64,000 nt of DNA from Byssovorax sp. (GCA_025362495.1 JANYGI010000013.1:16767-80766); one strand, 5' to 3'; positions 25,899 to 35,740 are shown, counted from the first letter of the stretch. Notes: a model not told the origin generated them from the sequence alone. Program-made: numbers and translations.

Positions 25899-27242
25899 TC
25901 ACGCCGGGCGATACTGCTCCACGAGCCGCATCACCTCGGCGCGCGCGCGGTGCAGCTCCTCGAGCCGCGAGGCGCGGGCCCGCAGCCGCAGCGATCGCCG
26001 CAGCGCCGGGGTCCGATCGAGCCACGCCAGCGCCGCGAACGGGCTCAGCAGCACGACCGCGGCGCTCACCGCGGCGAGCCACCGCGGCAAGAACACCACG
26101 CCGAGCGTGATCGCGAGAGCCACCCAGACCGGATAGACCAGCAGCCCCGCGCCGAGCTTGTACGTGGAGATCTCGTCGGCCTCGCTCTTCGCCACGCGCC
26201 GCGCCGCCAGCGTCGGTAACCGATAAGGCAGCGCGTAAAGCAGGATCCCCGCCGCCGCGAGCGGCAGCAGCAGCACGAGCCCTGCGGCCTTCAGCCACGA
26301 TCCGGGCACCGCTTCGCCGAGCGCGAGCTGCGCGTCGGCGAGGCCCTCGAGCTCCAGCAGACCATAGTAATGCTCCACCGCGGCCCCGACGTGGGTCGCC
26401 GCGGTCGTCGCTTTGCCGCCTTCGCGCAGCGTCTTCAGCGCGGCCTCGACCTGGCGACCGACGCTGTTCCAGCGCGTCAAGCTGCGATCGCCGGTGTCGT
26501 TGGCGAGCATCTCGGCGACCCGCGCGATCAAGCGCCGCTCGGGCCACGTCGCGCCCTCGACGAGCAGCTCGGAGAGATCCTCGCGCAGCTGCGAAGTCAG
26601 CGCCGCCACCAGCGCGTCGCCCTGCTCCGTGAAGCTGTCGACCTCGCGGACGGGGCCGTAGAGCATCAGGCATCGCGAGCGGAACACGGCGCGGTCGTCG
26701 AACTCCAGGGCCACGGCTTGCAGCGTCAGCCCGCGCCCGCCGTGCTCCTTCGCGCGCGCGAGCATCCGCGCCGCGCCGCTCTTGACGGCGATCAGGTGCG
26801 GCTCGCTGTGGCTCGTTCCCTCCGGGAAAATAAGGATATTTTGACCGCCGACGAGCCACGCGGCGATCTTGTCGAAGACCTCCTCGTTGCCGCTGCTCTG
26901 CTTGGTCGGGTCGTCGCGGCGCCGCACGATCGGCACGGCGTCGGCCGCCTCGAGCAGCCAGCGCAGCCCGGGGATCTTCCACAGCGTGCTCTTGGCGACG
27001 GGCGAGATCGGGCACGGCGCCGCGGTGAGGACCAGGAGCGGATCGACGAGGGCGTTGACGTGATTGGACACGAACAGGCGCCCGCCGGTGTCCTCACTCG
27101 GCGTGTTCCCCGCTGTCTCGATGGCGCGAAAATAGGTGCCGACGATCCGGCGGAACGTCCAGATCAGGCCGCGGCGAAAGAGGCCGCCGTTGCGACGCGC
27201 GCCGCGGGCAGCGCCTGGAGCGATGGCCAGATCGGACATCAC
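25899..27242 (-). CDS. PlsC-like acyltransferase with C-terminal membrane helices
   Basis: A 447-residue membrane acyltransferase of the LPLAT superfamily. The catalytic NHxxxxD motif is present as NHVNALVD (about residue 55), and the acceptor-binding motif as FPEGTSHSEP (about 140). Residues 300-420 hold about four hydrophobic segments, longer than a standard 1-acylglycerol-3-phosphate acyltransferase. It probably transfers acyl chains to a lipid acceptor at the inner membrane. Convergent with the lipoprotein hydrolase gene. A separate PlsB lies at 59326-61929, so this is likely a later-step or specialised acyltransferase. Confidence 0.85.
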   Translation of the reverse strand: MMSDLAIAPGAARGARRNGGLFRRGLIWTFRRIVGTYFRAIETAGNTPSEDTGGRLFVSNHVNALVDPLLVLTAAPCPISPVAKSTLWKIPGLRWLLEAADAVPIVRRRDDPTKQSSGNEEVFDKIAAWLVGGQNILIFPEGTSHSEPHLIAVKSGAARMLARAKEHGGRGLTLQAVALEFDDRAVFRSRCLMLYGPVREVDSFTEQGDALVAALTSQLREDLSELLVEGATWPERRLIARVAEMLANDTGDRSLTRWNSVGRQVEAALKTLREGGKATTAATHVGAAVEHYYGLLELEGLADAQLALGEAVPGSWLKAAGLVLLLPLAAAGILLYALPYRLPTLAARRVAKSEADEISTYKLGAGLLVYPVWVALAITLGVVFLPRWLAAVSAAVVLLSPFAALAWLDRTPALRRSLRLRARASRLEELHRARAEVMRLVEQYRPA

Positions 27243-27393
27243 CCCAGGCTACCTGTGTTCCCAGGAAAGGGCTCGCGCCCTTTCCCCCGGCCGAGCAAAG
27301 CTCGTCGGGGCCCCCCATACCCCGGACCGCAACAGACTCTCGGAAAGCGTTGCCATTCGGCATGGCGTTCCGATTCTCTGCGCGCTCTTCACT

Positions 27394-28779
27394 CTACACG
27401 GCGGCCGGCGTCGCTTTGCGCGCGAGGAAATCGATCAGATCGATCTTCGTCACCACGCCGACCACGCCGTCGCGCTCCATGACGAGGGCGATCTTCGTGT
27501 CGCTGAGCACGCTCTTCAGGAGCTCGACCTTGGTCGACATCGTCACCGTCGCATAATCGCTCTCGATGAGATCGAGGATGGGGCTGTCGAGGGTGCCGCT
27601 GCCCTTCACGAGGAGCCGGAGCAAGTCGACCTCTTGCACCATCCCGCGGAGCTTGTTGCCCTCGAGCACCGGGACCTGGCTGATGCCGTGCTTCTTCAGA
27701 GTGTCAATCACGTCACGCACGCTCTCCTTGGCGTCGACGCTGACGACGGGGCCGGCGGGCTTGCCCGCGAGCAGATCGCGCACCGTGCCGAGGCCCTTCT
27801 CGTCCTCCAGGAAGCCGTTCTCGCGCATCCACTCGTCGTTGAAGATCTTGGAGATGTACTTGGACGCGCCGTCGGGCATCAGCACGAGGATGTTCTCTTT
27901 GCGACCGCTCTGCTTGGCGTACTTGATCGCGCCGGCCACCGCCGCGCCGCCCGAGCCGCCGACGAAGAGGCCCTCGAGGCGCACCAGATCGCGCGTCATC
28001 AGGAAGCACTCTTTATCGTCGACGCGGAAGATCTCGTCGATGATGTTGAGGTTCATCGTCGAGGGGAAGAAGTCCTCGCCGATGCCCTCGACCTTGTAGC
28101 TGAAGGCCTTGGTGATCCGCTGCGTCTTGACGAAGTCGTAGTAGAGCGATCCCACCGGATCGACGCCGACCATCTTCATGTCGGGCTTCTTCTGCTTGAG
28201 GAACTTGCCAATGCCGCTGATGGTGCCGCCCGTGCCCATGCCGGTGCAGAACACGTCGAGCTCGTGGCCGCACTGCTCCCAGATCTCCGGCCCGGTGGAG
28301 AGGTAGTGAGCGTTGGGGTTCGAGGGGTTGTGATACTGATTCGCGTAGAAGCAGTTGGCCGTCTCCTCGGCGATGCGCTTGGCCACCTGGTAATAGCTGC
28401 GCGGATCGTCGGGCTCGACGGCCGTGGGGCACATCACGACGCGGGCGCCGAAGGCGCGCAGGCTGGAGATCTTCTCCTGCGACATCTTGTCGGGCATCAC
28501 GAAGACGCACTTGTAGCCCTTGATCGCCGCGATCATCGCCAGGGCCGCGCCGGTGTTGCCGCTCGTCGCCTCGACGATGGTGCCGCCCGGCTTGAGGCCG
28601 GCCGCCTCGGCGTCCTTGATCATGTTCAAGCCGACCCGATCCTTGTGGCTGCCGCCGGGATTCAGGTACTCGCACTTGACGTAGATGTCGCTCTCCAGCC
28701 CTTCCGTCACGCGGTTCAGGCGGACGATCGGAGTGTGACCAACGGCCTTGGTGATGTCGCTGAGGGCGCCTCGCATCAT
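27394..28779 (-). CDS. cbs: Cystathionine beta-synthase with CBS domain pair
   Basis: A 461-residue PLP enzyme. The PLP lysine is Lys46 in GGSHKDR, the phosphate-binding loop is SGNTG (73-77), and the second Gly loop is GTGGTISGIGKFLK. After about residue 330 come two CBS domains (VSVDAKESVRDVIDTL and YATVTMSTKVELLKSVL), the regulatory part that in some homologues binds S-adenosylmethionine. It condenses homocysteine and serine to cystathionine in transsulfuration. The length and fused CBS pair match the eukaryote-like form common in myxobacteria rather than a plain cysteine synthase. Confidence 0.92.
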   Translation of the reverse strand: MMRGALSDITKAVGHTPIVRLNRVTEGLESDIYVKCEYLNPGGSHKDRVGLNMIKDAEAAGLKPGGTIVEATSGNTGAALAMIAAIKGYKCVFVMPDKMSQEKISSLRAFGARVVMCPTAVEPDDPRSYYQVAKRIAEETANCFYANQYHNPSNPNAHYLSTGPEIWEQCGHELDVFCTGMGTGGTISGIGKFLKQKKPDMKMVGVDPVGSLYYDFVKTQRITKAFSYKVEGIGEDFFPSTMNLNIIDEIFRVDDKECFLMTRDLVRLEGLFVGGSGGAAVAGAIKYAKQSGRKENILVLMPDGASKYISKIFNDEWMRENGFLEDEKGLGTVRDLLAGKPAGPVVSVDAKESVRDVIDTLKKHGISQVPVLEGNKLRGMVQEVDLLRLLVKGSGTLDSPILDLIESDYATVTMSTKVELLKSVLSDTKIALVMERDGVVGVVTKIDLIDFLARKATPAAV

Positions 28780-28895
28780 AGGCGCCGGACCCTAGCCGCC
28801 GCGGGGCGAAGCGACAAGCGTGGTGGTGCGTGACGCGATGCAACGCGACGCGTTCGTCGCGAGCAGACGCGACCGCAGGGGCGCGCGCCGCCGCC

Positions 28896-30296
28896 TCACT
28901 TCAGCCCGTAACGTTCCATCTTGTTGAGCAGCCCTTGCCGCGAGAGGCCGAGCCGCGTCGCCGTGTGGCTGCGATTTCCCTGCGTCGCCGCGAGCGCGAC
29001 GGCGATCTCGTGGCGCTCCAGGTGGGCGATCTTCTCCTCGAGCGTCGAGGCTTCGCCGGGCGCGCCGGGCCCGCTCGCCGAAGTGGCGGCCACGTTCGCC
29101 GCCCGCGGGCGCAGCGCCGGCGAGAGATCTTCTTCGAGGATCTCGCCGCGCCCCGCGCCCATCACCAGGGCGCGCTGCATCTCGTGCCGCAGCTCGCGCA
29201 GGTTGCCGGGCCACGCGTACGCTTCGAGCCGCCGCAGCGACGCCGGCGACAGCGTCGCCGGCCCCGAGCGCGGCACGAGGGCGCGCGCCTGGTTCAAGAA
29301 ATGCTGCGCCAGCAGCGGCAAATCACCGATCCGGTCGGCGAGGCGCGGCAGCGCGATCTCGATCCCGCGCACGCGCCAGTAGAGATCGTCGCGGAACGTC
29401 TTCGCGGCGATCATCGCCTCGAGCGGGCGGTGCGTGGCCGAGACCACGCGCACGTCGACCGTCACCGCGCGCGACGCGCCGACGGGCAGCACCTCGCCCG
29501 TCTCCAGCGTGCGCAGGAGCTTCACCTGGAGCGAAGGATCCATGTCGCCGAGCTCGTCGAGGAACACCGTGCCGCCGTCGGCCTCGGCGAGCAGGCCCGG
29601 CGCGTCGCGCACCGCGCCGGTGAACGAGCCGCGCTTGTGCCCGAAGAGCGTCGACTCGAGCAGCGTGGGCGAGAGCGCGCCGCAGTTCACCGCGACGAAG
29701 GCCCTGTCGCGGCGGCGGCTCTTCGCGTGGAGATAGCGCGCGAAGACCTCCTTGCCCGTGCCCGACTCGCCGGTGATCAGCACCGGGACGTCGGTCGGCG
29801 CGGCGCGCTCGCAGATGCGCATCGCCTCGAGAAACGAAGGCGATCCGCCGAGCGGGCCGCCCGCGTCGCCGGCCTTGGCCGTGAGCGATCGCTCGAGCTC
29901 GGCCACGCGATCTTCGAGCGCGAGGCGCGCCGCGGCCCGCCCGACGACGGCGAGCAGCACATCGGGATCGACGGGCTTCGCCAGGAAATCGTAGGCGCCG
30001 CGCTGCACGAGGTGGAGCGCGAGCGGCGTCTCGCCGGCGCCCGAGACGACGATGATCTTGGCCTCGGGCCGCTGCGCGAGGATCTTCTCGGCGAGGGCCG
30101 CGCCCTCTTCCGCGCGCCCCGACGGCGGCAACATCAGATCGAGGATGATCAGGCGCGCCCCGCTCTTCGTGAGCTGTGAGAGCGCGTCGGGCGCCTTGCC
30201 CGCCTCGGCGACGCTGTAGCCTTCGCCGATCAAGAGCTCGCGGTAAACGTCGCGAAAAGCAGCGTCGTCGTCGACGAGGAGGATGGTTTCCGTCAT
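28896..30296 (-). CDS. NtrC-type sigma-54 response regulator
   Basis: A 466-residue regulator with three parts: receiver domain with phosphoacceptor Asp53 (LIILDLMLPP) and conserved Lys in AKPVD; AAA+ sigma-54 activation domain with Walker A GESGTGKE (176-183), the sigma-54 contact loop as GSFTGA (223-228, a common variant of GAFTGA) and Walker B VFLDE; and a Fis-type C-terminal helix-turn-helix (TATRLGLSRQGLLNKMERYG). No histidine kinase lies beside it, so its kinase is encoded elsewhere. Such orphan activators are abundant in myxobacterial development. Confidence 0.92.
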   Translation of the reverse strand: MTETILLVDDDAAFRDVYRELLIGEGYSVAEAGKAPDALSQLTKSGARLIILDLMLPPSGRAEEGAALAEKILAQRPEAKIIVVSGAGETPLALHLVQRGAYDFLAKPVDPDVLLAVVGRAAARLALEDRVAELERSLTAKAGDAGGPLGGSPSFLEAMRICERAAPTDVPVLITGESGTGKEVFARYLHAKSRRRDRAFVAVNCGALSPTLLESTLFGHKRGSFTGAVRDAPGLLAEADGGTVFLDELGDMDPSLQVKLLRTLETGEVLPVGASRAVTVDVRVVSATHRPLEAMIAAKTFRDDLYWRVRGIEIALPRLADRIGDLPLLAQHFLNQARALVPRSGPATLSPASLRRLEAYAWPGNLRELRHEMQRALVMGAGRGEILEEDLSPALRPRAANVAATSASGPGAPGEASTLEEKIAHLERHEIAVALAATQGNRSHTATRLGLSRQGLLNKMERYGLK

Positions 30297-30328
30297 GGGG
30301 CGAGCCGCATCCTACGTGGACTCGGCCG

Positions 30329-30766
30329 TCAGCGTCCTGCCTGGGTGATCGGCACGAGCCGCACTGTCCCCATCCCGCCCCGGCCGGGCCGCTGCGCCTT
30401 GCGCTCCGCGCGCCCGAACGCGGCCTTCACGGCCGCTTCGTCGATGTCGGGCGAGCCGAGATCGACGCCCGCTTTCTCCAGCTCCTTCGCGATCAGGGCC
30501 TCGAGCTCGGCCTTGCGCTTCGGCTCTCTCAGATCGACCTCGACCTTCCACCCGTGGAAGCCCTGGGCGGCGAGCTCCTTCTTCAGCGAGGCGCGATCCG
30601 ACGACTCCAGCGCCTTGCAGCACGCTTCATAGAGCACCTCGGCCTCGGGGCTCTGGCACTTGATGAGGCCTTTGCGGGCGTCGTCGTGGCGGCCGTCGGC
30701 CATGAGCGCGCGCGCGTGCTCCAGACGGGATTGCTCGGTCGGAAATAGCCAGGTCAGGATTCCCAT
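30329..30766 (-). CDS. Hypothetical cytoplasmic protein
   Basis: A 145-residue protein with no signal or TM segment. The first half resembles a short helical repeat (SRLEHARALMADGRHDDARKGL, TPR-like), and the second half is charged with alternating Lys and Glu. It lies 32 bases downstream of the sigma-54 regulator's start on the same strand (upstream of it in transcription), so it may be co-transcribed with it. No family recognised. Confidence 0.65.
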   Translation of the reverse strand: MGILTWLFPTEQSRLEHARALMADGRHDDARKGLIKCQSPEAEVLYEACCKALESSDRASLKKELAAQGFHGWKVEVDLREPKRKAELEALIAKELEKAGVDLGSPDIDEAAVKAAFGRAERKAQRPGRGGMGTVRLVPITQAGR

Positions 30767-30787
30767 GGTGCCTTTGAATCGTCCTCG

Positions 30788-31579
30788 TCACGCCGGGCAG
30801 AGGGGCGGTGTCGCCGTGCAGACGGCGCGCTTCTGCGCAGGATCGATCTCGCAGAACCCGCTGCCGCAATCGGCGTTGCTCCGGCAATCGCCGGGGTAGA
30901 TGCAGTAGAGCGTGGTGGCCTGTCCGCAGCAGGGGTCGGCGACGGGCGCGCACTGGCCGCCCGCGGCGTCGGCGCACTCGTCATCGTGCTTGCAGGGCGC
31001 GGGGAAGCACGCCCGCTCCTTCCGCCCGAGCACCGCCGCGGCGAGGCACACGCTGCCGGCGCCACACGCCGCGTCGCTCGCGCACTCGTCCATCGCGCAT
31101 TGATTGTAGGGCAGCATCTGCACGCCGCCGCACGACGGGACCAGCGGGCCGGCATAGCAGGGCTCGGCGCCGGGGCAGGGCTTGGTCGCGCCGCAGCACT
31201 GGTCGACGCCGGGCTCCCTGCACGTCGTCGCGGGGACGAGCACATCGGCGCAGACGCGGAAGCCGCCGGGGATGATCTCCACGCATTTCGAGCCGGGGCA
31301 CTGCGCGTCGCTGCTGCAATCGCCGGAGCCCGAAAGCGCGCCGCCGGCGCCGCTCGTGACGCTGCTGCTGGTGGTCGCGCCGCCGCTCGTCGTGGAGCCG
31401 CTGGTCGCGGTCGCGGCACCACCGCCCGACGTGCTGGCGCTGGAGCCCCCCGTGCCGGCGCCGCTCGTCGTCTCGCCGCTCGTCGCCGTCGAGGCGCCCC
31501 CGGCGCCGGTCGGAGCGTTCGAGCCGCCACAGCCGGCGCATGTGAGCACGGTCAGGGCCGTCCAAGTAAAGAATCGCAT
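30788..31579 (-). CDS. Cys-rich lipoprotein with long Ser/Thr/Gly linker
   Basis: A 263-residue lipoprotein: signal MRFFTWTALTVLTCAGC ending in the lipobox, about 60 residues of Gly/Ser/Thr/Ala linker, then a Cys-rich domain with more than fifteen Cys residues (SDAQCPGSKC, CCGATKPC). An upstream GTG at 31588 is an alternative start. The same layout as the lipoproteins at 7-1314 but not closely similar in the domain. Probably displayed on the outer membrane; function unknown. Confidence 0.78.
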   Translation of the reverse strand: MRFFTWTALTVLTCAGCGGSNAPTGAGGASTATSGETTSGAGTGGSSASTSGGGAATATSGSTTSGGATTSSSVTSGAGGALSGSGDCSSDAQCPGSKCVEIIPGGFRVCADVLVPATTCREPGVDQCCGATKPCPGAEPCYAGPLVPSCGGVQMLPYNQCAMDECASDAACGAGSVCLAAAVLGRKERACFPAPCKHDDECADAAGGQCAPVADPCCGQATTLYCIYPGDCRSNADCGSGFCEIDPAQKRAVCTATPPLCPA

Positions 31580-31762
31580 CGGGGTCACCTCGGGGCACCG
31601 TTGCGCGGATCCTGCGGAAATTCAAGCAGATCGACGCCGCCGAGGCTCCGACCCGGCGTTCTCGACGGACGCTCGGGGGGTGATCTGACCGCCCCGATGG
31701 CGCATAGTGCCCCCCGCAATCGCCGCGGCGCGCCGCGCCCCCTGACGGAGCCTCCCCAAAAA

Positions 31763-33142
31763 ATGACGTCACCCCAAGGTATTTGGTTCGTTTACCGCTC
31801 CCATTACGAGGGCCTCCTCTCGAAGCGCATCCGCCGCCTGACCGCTCCGTCGATCCTCCAGTGGTTCCAGGACAAGATCACCGAGGCCCGCACGTCGCTC
31901 ACCCCGGCCACCATTGCCGACGAGGATTTCGGGGGCACGGTGCACGGATTCGGCAGCCTGTTCGAGGCGGCAAAGAAGGATTCTTTGCACACGCCGAAGA
32001 CGACGGCGGCCCTCGCCAAGCTCCTCCGCGAGCACCTCCACATCGAAGGCGGGCCCGAGAACATCCGCGTCGACGAGCACTCCCTCCGCGTGCTCACGAG
32101 CGACGGTCAGGTCGAGCTGGCGTATTTCTTCTTCGACGACGAGGCCGTCAAGAAGCACCCCGGCTACCTGAGCTACCTCCTTCACGAGGGCGTGAACCTC
32201 CCCGACGGCGACGCCGAGGGCCCGTTCAAGCCGCCGTTCGCCGTGCACGAGATCACGCCGGCCGGCGAGGGCGAAGGCACCACGTACGCCGCGCTCCTCA
32301 CGTTCCACGACGGGAAATCGATCCCCGGCGACGCGGTGAAGATCGCCGGCGTGCGCCTCCCCGGCCTCGCGGCGTACCTCCGCACCGTCGTCCCGGACTC
32401 CAAGACCCGCACCTCGTCCGACGCGCTCGACACGTGGCCCGTCGAGATCCGCCTCCTCCGCGCGCTCGTCGAGGCCGGCGACACCACCATTCGCCCCGCG
32501 CTCACCCGCGCCGCGTCGTACCCGCTCATGCCCGTCAGCGGCGCGGGCGATCACTCGCGCATCGGCATCGGCGAGCACGCCGCGGCCCACGCCGAGTTCA
32601 TCGGTGCGGCCGAGGGACACACCCACGGCGGCGACGTGAGCAAGTCGGTCGTGCACGATCACGATCACGTCGCGCTCCTCGCGGCGCACGCGTCGAACCA
32701 GTTCGGGTTCCAGCAGTGGATCCTCTTCGACGACAAGTGGGCCGCCGCGCACCCCGACCTCGCCTCGTCGATCCTCCAGTACGCGCACAGCCCCGATCCG
32801 TTCGCCCTCCGCGTCGCCTCGCGCGAGACGCGCGCCCAGTCGCGCGAGGAGAAGGTCGTCGCCCCCAAGGCCGAGAAGGCCGCCGCGAAGCCCAAGAAGG
32901 GGCCCGGCAAGACGAAGGCCGACGCCGCCGCGACCAAGCAGGAGAAGGCCTGGAGCGCCGCCGTCGCCGGTCGCACCGAGGACGACGCCCGCGGTTACCG
33001 CCCGAGCGAGCGCTTCACCGAGGGCGAGCTCGTCAATCACACCAAGTTCGGCCTCGGCGTCGTGGTCCGCGTCGAGGTGAGCAAGTGCGAGCTGCTCTTC
33101 CGCGACACCCCCCGCGTGATGGTCCACAGCATGTCTGCCTGA
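31763..33142 (+). CDS. Hypothetical protein with C-terminal KFG-type beta-barrel motif
   Basis: A 459-residue protein without signal or TM segments. The N-terminal 370 residues are not recognised (starts MTSPQGIWFVYRSHYEG, with a His/Asp-rich stretch VVHDHDHVALL). A Lys/Ala-rich flexible segment (about 380-415) leads to a C-terminal motif FTEGELVNHTKFGLGVVVRV, which looks like the small Tudor-like nucleic-acid or protein-binding barrel at the end of UvrD/PcrA helicases. An ATG at 31697 in the same frame is an alternative start. Divergent from the lipoprotein gene. Confidence 0.75.
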   Translation: MTSPQGIWFVYRSHYEGLLSKRIRRLTAPSILQWFQDKITEARTSLTPATIADEDFGGTVHGFGSLFEAAKKDSLHTPKTTAALAKLLREHLHIEGGPENIRVDEHSLRVLTSDGQVELAYFFFDDEAVKKHPGYLSYLLHEGVNLPDGDAEGPFKPPFAVHEITPAGEGEGTTYAALLTFHDGKSIPGDAVKIAGVRLPGLAAYLRTVVPDSKTRTSSDALDTWPVEIRLLRALVEAGDTTIRPALTRAASYPLMPVSGAGDHSRIGIGEHAAAHAEFIGAAEGHTHGGDVSKSVVHDHDHVALLAAHASNQFGFQQWILFDDKWAAAHPDLASSILQYAHSPDPFALRVASRETRAQSREEKVVAPKAEKAAAKPKKGPGKTKADAAATKQEKAWSAAVAGRTEDDARGYRPSERFTEGELVNHTKFGLGVVVRVEVSKCELLFRDTPRVMVHSMSA

Positions 33143-33191
33143 TCGTACTTTTCGCTTGATCCAGAGCCCCTCGGCGCGCGAGCCTCACCGC

Positions 33192-33689
33192 ATGTGGTTC
33201 GCCGTCGAGGCCCAGGGCCTGAGCTTCACCAAGACCGCTCCTTTCCTCTTCGAGAACGAGGCCATCCTCGACGTCACGCCCGAGCGCGCCTTCGAGGTCG
33301 TCGCCGGCGGCGAGAACCAGCGCGTGTGGTTCAAGGACTTCGTCGGCCTTCGCTGGACGAGCGAGCCGCCCCACCGCGTCGGCTCGGAGCGCGACATCGA
33401 GCTGAAAATGGTCACCGTGCGCGAGCGCTTCATCGCCTGGGATCCGGGCAAGCACCTCGCGTTCACCATCCACGCGATGACGTTGCCGCTCGTGAGCGCG
33501 ATGGTGGAAGACATGCACTTCGAGCCGGTCGGCGCCGACAAGACGCGCTTCACCTGGCGCGCCCACTACACGCCGAAGCTCTTCATGCGCCCGGTTCACC
33601 CGATCGTGCGGCTCGTCTTCGGCAAGCTCTTCGCCGACTCGACGAAGGGGCTCAAAGACTATCTGGCGACCCACAAGACCCGCGCCTGA
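33192..33689 (+). CDS. SRPBCC-fold protein
   Basis: A 165-residue protein with the START/Bet v 1-like (SRPBCC) pattern: an early strand and helix pair (ATPERAFEVVAG-type segment: VTPERAFEVVAGGENQRVWF), central strands (LAFTIHAMTLPLV, KTRFTWRAHYTP) and a long C-terminal helix (KGLKDYLATHKTRA). Such folds bind hydrophobic ligands or act as cyclases. I set the start at 33192 rather than 33156 since the fold begins there. No partner gene identified. Confidence 0.75.
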   Translation: MWFAVEAQGLSFTKTAPFLFENEAILDVTPERAFEVVAGGENQRVWFKDFVGLRWTSEPPHRVGSERDIELKMVTVRERFIAWDPGKHLAFTIHAMTLPLVSAMVEDMHFEPVGADKTRFTWRAHYTPKLFMRPVHPIVRLVFGKLFADSTKGLKDYLATHKTRA

Positions 33690-33702
33690 GAGAGGGACTG
33701 GC

Positions 33703-34626
33703 TCACACGGCCGACGGATCGGAGAGCCATGCTTCGAGCGTCGCCGGCGAGAACGCCAGCAGCACCTCGTCGACGCGGTCGTCGCCCAGCCGATCGATCC
33801 GCTCGGCCAGCGCGCGGCGCTCCGCCTCCACCAGCGGGCGGCGCAACCGCTTCTCCGTCAGGCGCGAGACGGCTTGAAGGCGACCGCGCGCAAAGCCCTC
33901 TTCGCGTCCGCGGGAGAGGCCTTGCGCCACGCCCTCGTCGCGGAGCTGCTTCTGCAATTGCTCGAACCACTCCCGGGTTTCCACGATGAAATCCCTCTCC
34001 TCTGCGGGTAAATCCGCGCCTTGCTTCGGCACTTCGAATATCAACCGCGCCAGCCACGGGAGGGCGATCTGCGCCTCCCAGGCGTCGGGCGGCAGGACGA
34101 CGAGCTCGCGCGCCGCCTGCCGCCGCGCCGACGCGGAGCCGAGCAATCGCAGGAGGATCGTGTCGCGCACGCGGGGGAGATCGGCGATCACCGCGAGCCG
34201 GATCCGCCAGCCCGACGCGGCCGTCTTGTAGTGCTTTTGCGCCCCGTCCGTCACCAGGGCGAAGCCAAAGCTCTTTAGCCGCGCCTCGGGCCGCTCGGCG
34301 TGGAGCAACCACAGGAGCGGTAGCGGCTCGGCGCGCCCGCTCCGCTGCTCGAGGACACGATGCCAGTGATAGCGCCGGGTCGCGGCGGCGTGGAACGTCG
34401 CCTCGTCGACCGCGTCGCCGCAGCGCTCGATCAGGCACGACGCGGCCGCGATGGTCTGGAGCAACGCCGGCTCGCCCCGGGGGCTCGGGGCGACGCGCGA
34501 CGGATCCGTCGCGTACCAGAGCGCTGTCGTCGCGCCGTCTTCCGTGCCCGCCTCGACGGCGCCGAACGCCGCGAGCGCGTCGCGGAGGACGTTCTGCTCG
34601 AACTCTGCCAGACAGGCCCGCACCAT
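33703..34626 (-). CDS. Rpn/DUF4351-like family protein
   Basis: A 307-residue protein. The middle (LPLLWLLHAERPEA, then LPRVRDTILLRLLGSASARRQAARELVVLP) and the C-terminal part (RGREEGFARGRLQAV followed by a Leu/Arg-rich helical end LLAFSPATLEAWL) match the layout of cyanobacterial and myxobacterial proteins with an Rpn-like front and DUF4351 tail. No clear PD-(D/E)xK triad is visible, so nuclease activity cannot be claimed. These genes usually occur in many copies per genome. Convergent with the SRPBCC gene. Confidence 0.6.
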   Translation of the reverse strand: MVRACLAEFEQNVLRDALAAFGAVEAGTEDGATTALWYATDPSRVAPSPRGEPALLQTIAAASCLIERCGDAVDEATFHAAATRRYHWHRVLEQRSGRAEPLPLLWLLHAERPEARLKSFGFALVTDGAQKHYKTAASGWRIRLAVIADLPRVRDTILLRLLGSASARRQAARELVVLPPDAWEAQIALPWLARLIFEVPKQGADLPAEERDFIVETREWFEQLQKQLRDEGVAQGLSRGREEGFARGRLQAVSRLTEKRLRRPLVEAERRALAERIDRLGDDRVDEVLLAFSPATLEAWLSDPSAV

Positions 34627-34654
34627 GATCCTCGTATCACGAAACGAGGCGCGA

Positions 34655-35740
34655 TCAGCGCGCGCCGGGGATCGCGTCGCTCAGCTTCTTCATCTTCGCG
34701 AGGACCCGCTCGCGCTCGTCGCCCTCGAGCAGCAGAGGTCGGTAGTCGTTGCGCGTCGTCAGGCCCGAGATCCGCACGGGGACAATCGTCATCTCGCCCG
34801 GGCCCATGCGCCCGTCCTTCTCGACGAAGGCCTCCTGATAGATGATCGAGTCCTTGTCGGCCGGGTTCCCGTGGCCGCCGAAGACGAAGTTCCCGAGCGA
34901 ATAGAGGATGTGTCGCCCCCTGTACGTCTCGATGCCCTGGAGCACGTGGGGGTGAGTGCCAATCACCAGATCGGCCCCGGCGTCGACGGCCGCGTGGCCG
35001 AGATCGAGCTGCACCCCGTTGGGCTGATACGAACCCTCGGCGCCCCAGTGGAACGAGACGATGACCAGGTTCGTGGCCGTCTTCAGCGCCCTGACGCGCT
35101 TGACGACGGCCGGGAGGATCACCGGATCACCGCCGGTGAAGCCGAGGCTCACGATCTCGGTGCCGCGGATCGTGCGGGTGTCGACGATGTCGTTGCCGCT
35201 GAGGCCGACGCCGGCCGCGCGCACCACCCGCGCCGTCTCGTCGTAGCCGCGCTGGCCGAAGTCGTGAGCGTGGTTGTTGGCGAAATTGACGAGCTCCACG
35301 CTCCCGGCCACCAGCATCGCCGTGTACTCGGGCTTGCCGCGGAACCGCGGGCGCCCCGGGATGGCCGGCGAAGGCGCGGTGGTGAGCGTCGTCTCGAGAT
35401 TGGCAATCGTGAGATCGTCGTGGGCGAGGATCGACTGCACGCCTCCGAAGAAATAGGCAGGATCGCTGCCGTGATCCTCGTACTCGCGCGGGAACGTCGT
35501 CAGCGTGTTCCCGATCCCGAACTCCGCGGCGAGCGTGCAGTCGCCCACGGCGCTGAGCAGGATGGTCCGCGCAGCCGGCGCGGCCTCGGGGGCCGCGGCC
35601 ACCACCGGAGGAGGCGAGGGGAGCTGCGCTGTGGCGATCTCGTGCGCCGGGGGCACCGCGGCGGCGCTCGATTTCTCGCAGCCCGCGAGCGGGAAGGAGA
35701 GGAGCGCTGCCGCGAGGAGCGGGAAGATGCCTTTGATCAT
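34655..35740 (-). CDS. CapA-family lipoprotein (metallophosphatase fold)
   Basis: A 361-residue lipoprotein (lipobox PLAGC) with a CapA/PGA_cap domain: SAVGDCTLA (metal-binding Asp), IANLETTL, VNFANNHAHDFG (the NNHxxDxG motif), VIVSFHWGAE and GTHPHVLQG. In poly-gamma-glutamate systems CapA acts at the cell surface, but many homologues occur alone with unknown polymer substrates; no capB/capC genes are seen here. The stop is four bases from the start of the next upstream gene's end, and both genes read toward the left, so co-expression with the L,D-transpeptidase-like gene is likely. Confidence 0.88.
   Translation of the reverse strand: MIKGIFPLLAAALLSFPLAGCEKSSAAAVPPAHEIATAQLPSPPPVVAAAPEAAPAARTILLSAVGDCTLAAEFGIGNTLTTFPREYEDHGSDPAYFFGGVQSILAHDDLTIANLETTLTTAPSPAIPGRPRFRGKPEYTAMLVAGSVELVNFANNHAHDFGQRGYDETARVVRAAGVGLSGNDIVDTRTIRGTEIVSLGFTGGDPVILPAVVKRVRALKTATNLVIVSFHWGAEGSYQPNGVQLDLGHAAVDAGADLVIGTHPHVLQGIETYRGRHILYSLGNFVFGGHGNPADKDSIIYQEAFVEKDGRMGPGEMTIVPVRISGLTTRNDYRPLLLEGDERERVLAKMKKLSDAIPGAR

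Noticed and set aside
25878..25910. Second hairpin between convergent genes
   Set aside because: 8 of 9 bases pair with a long loop and no T-run; it overlaps a stop codon and is weak evidence.
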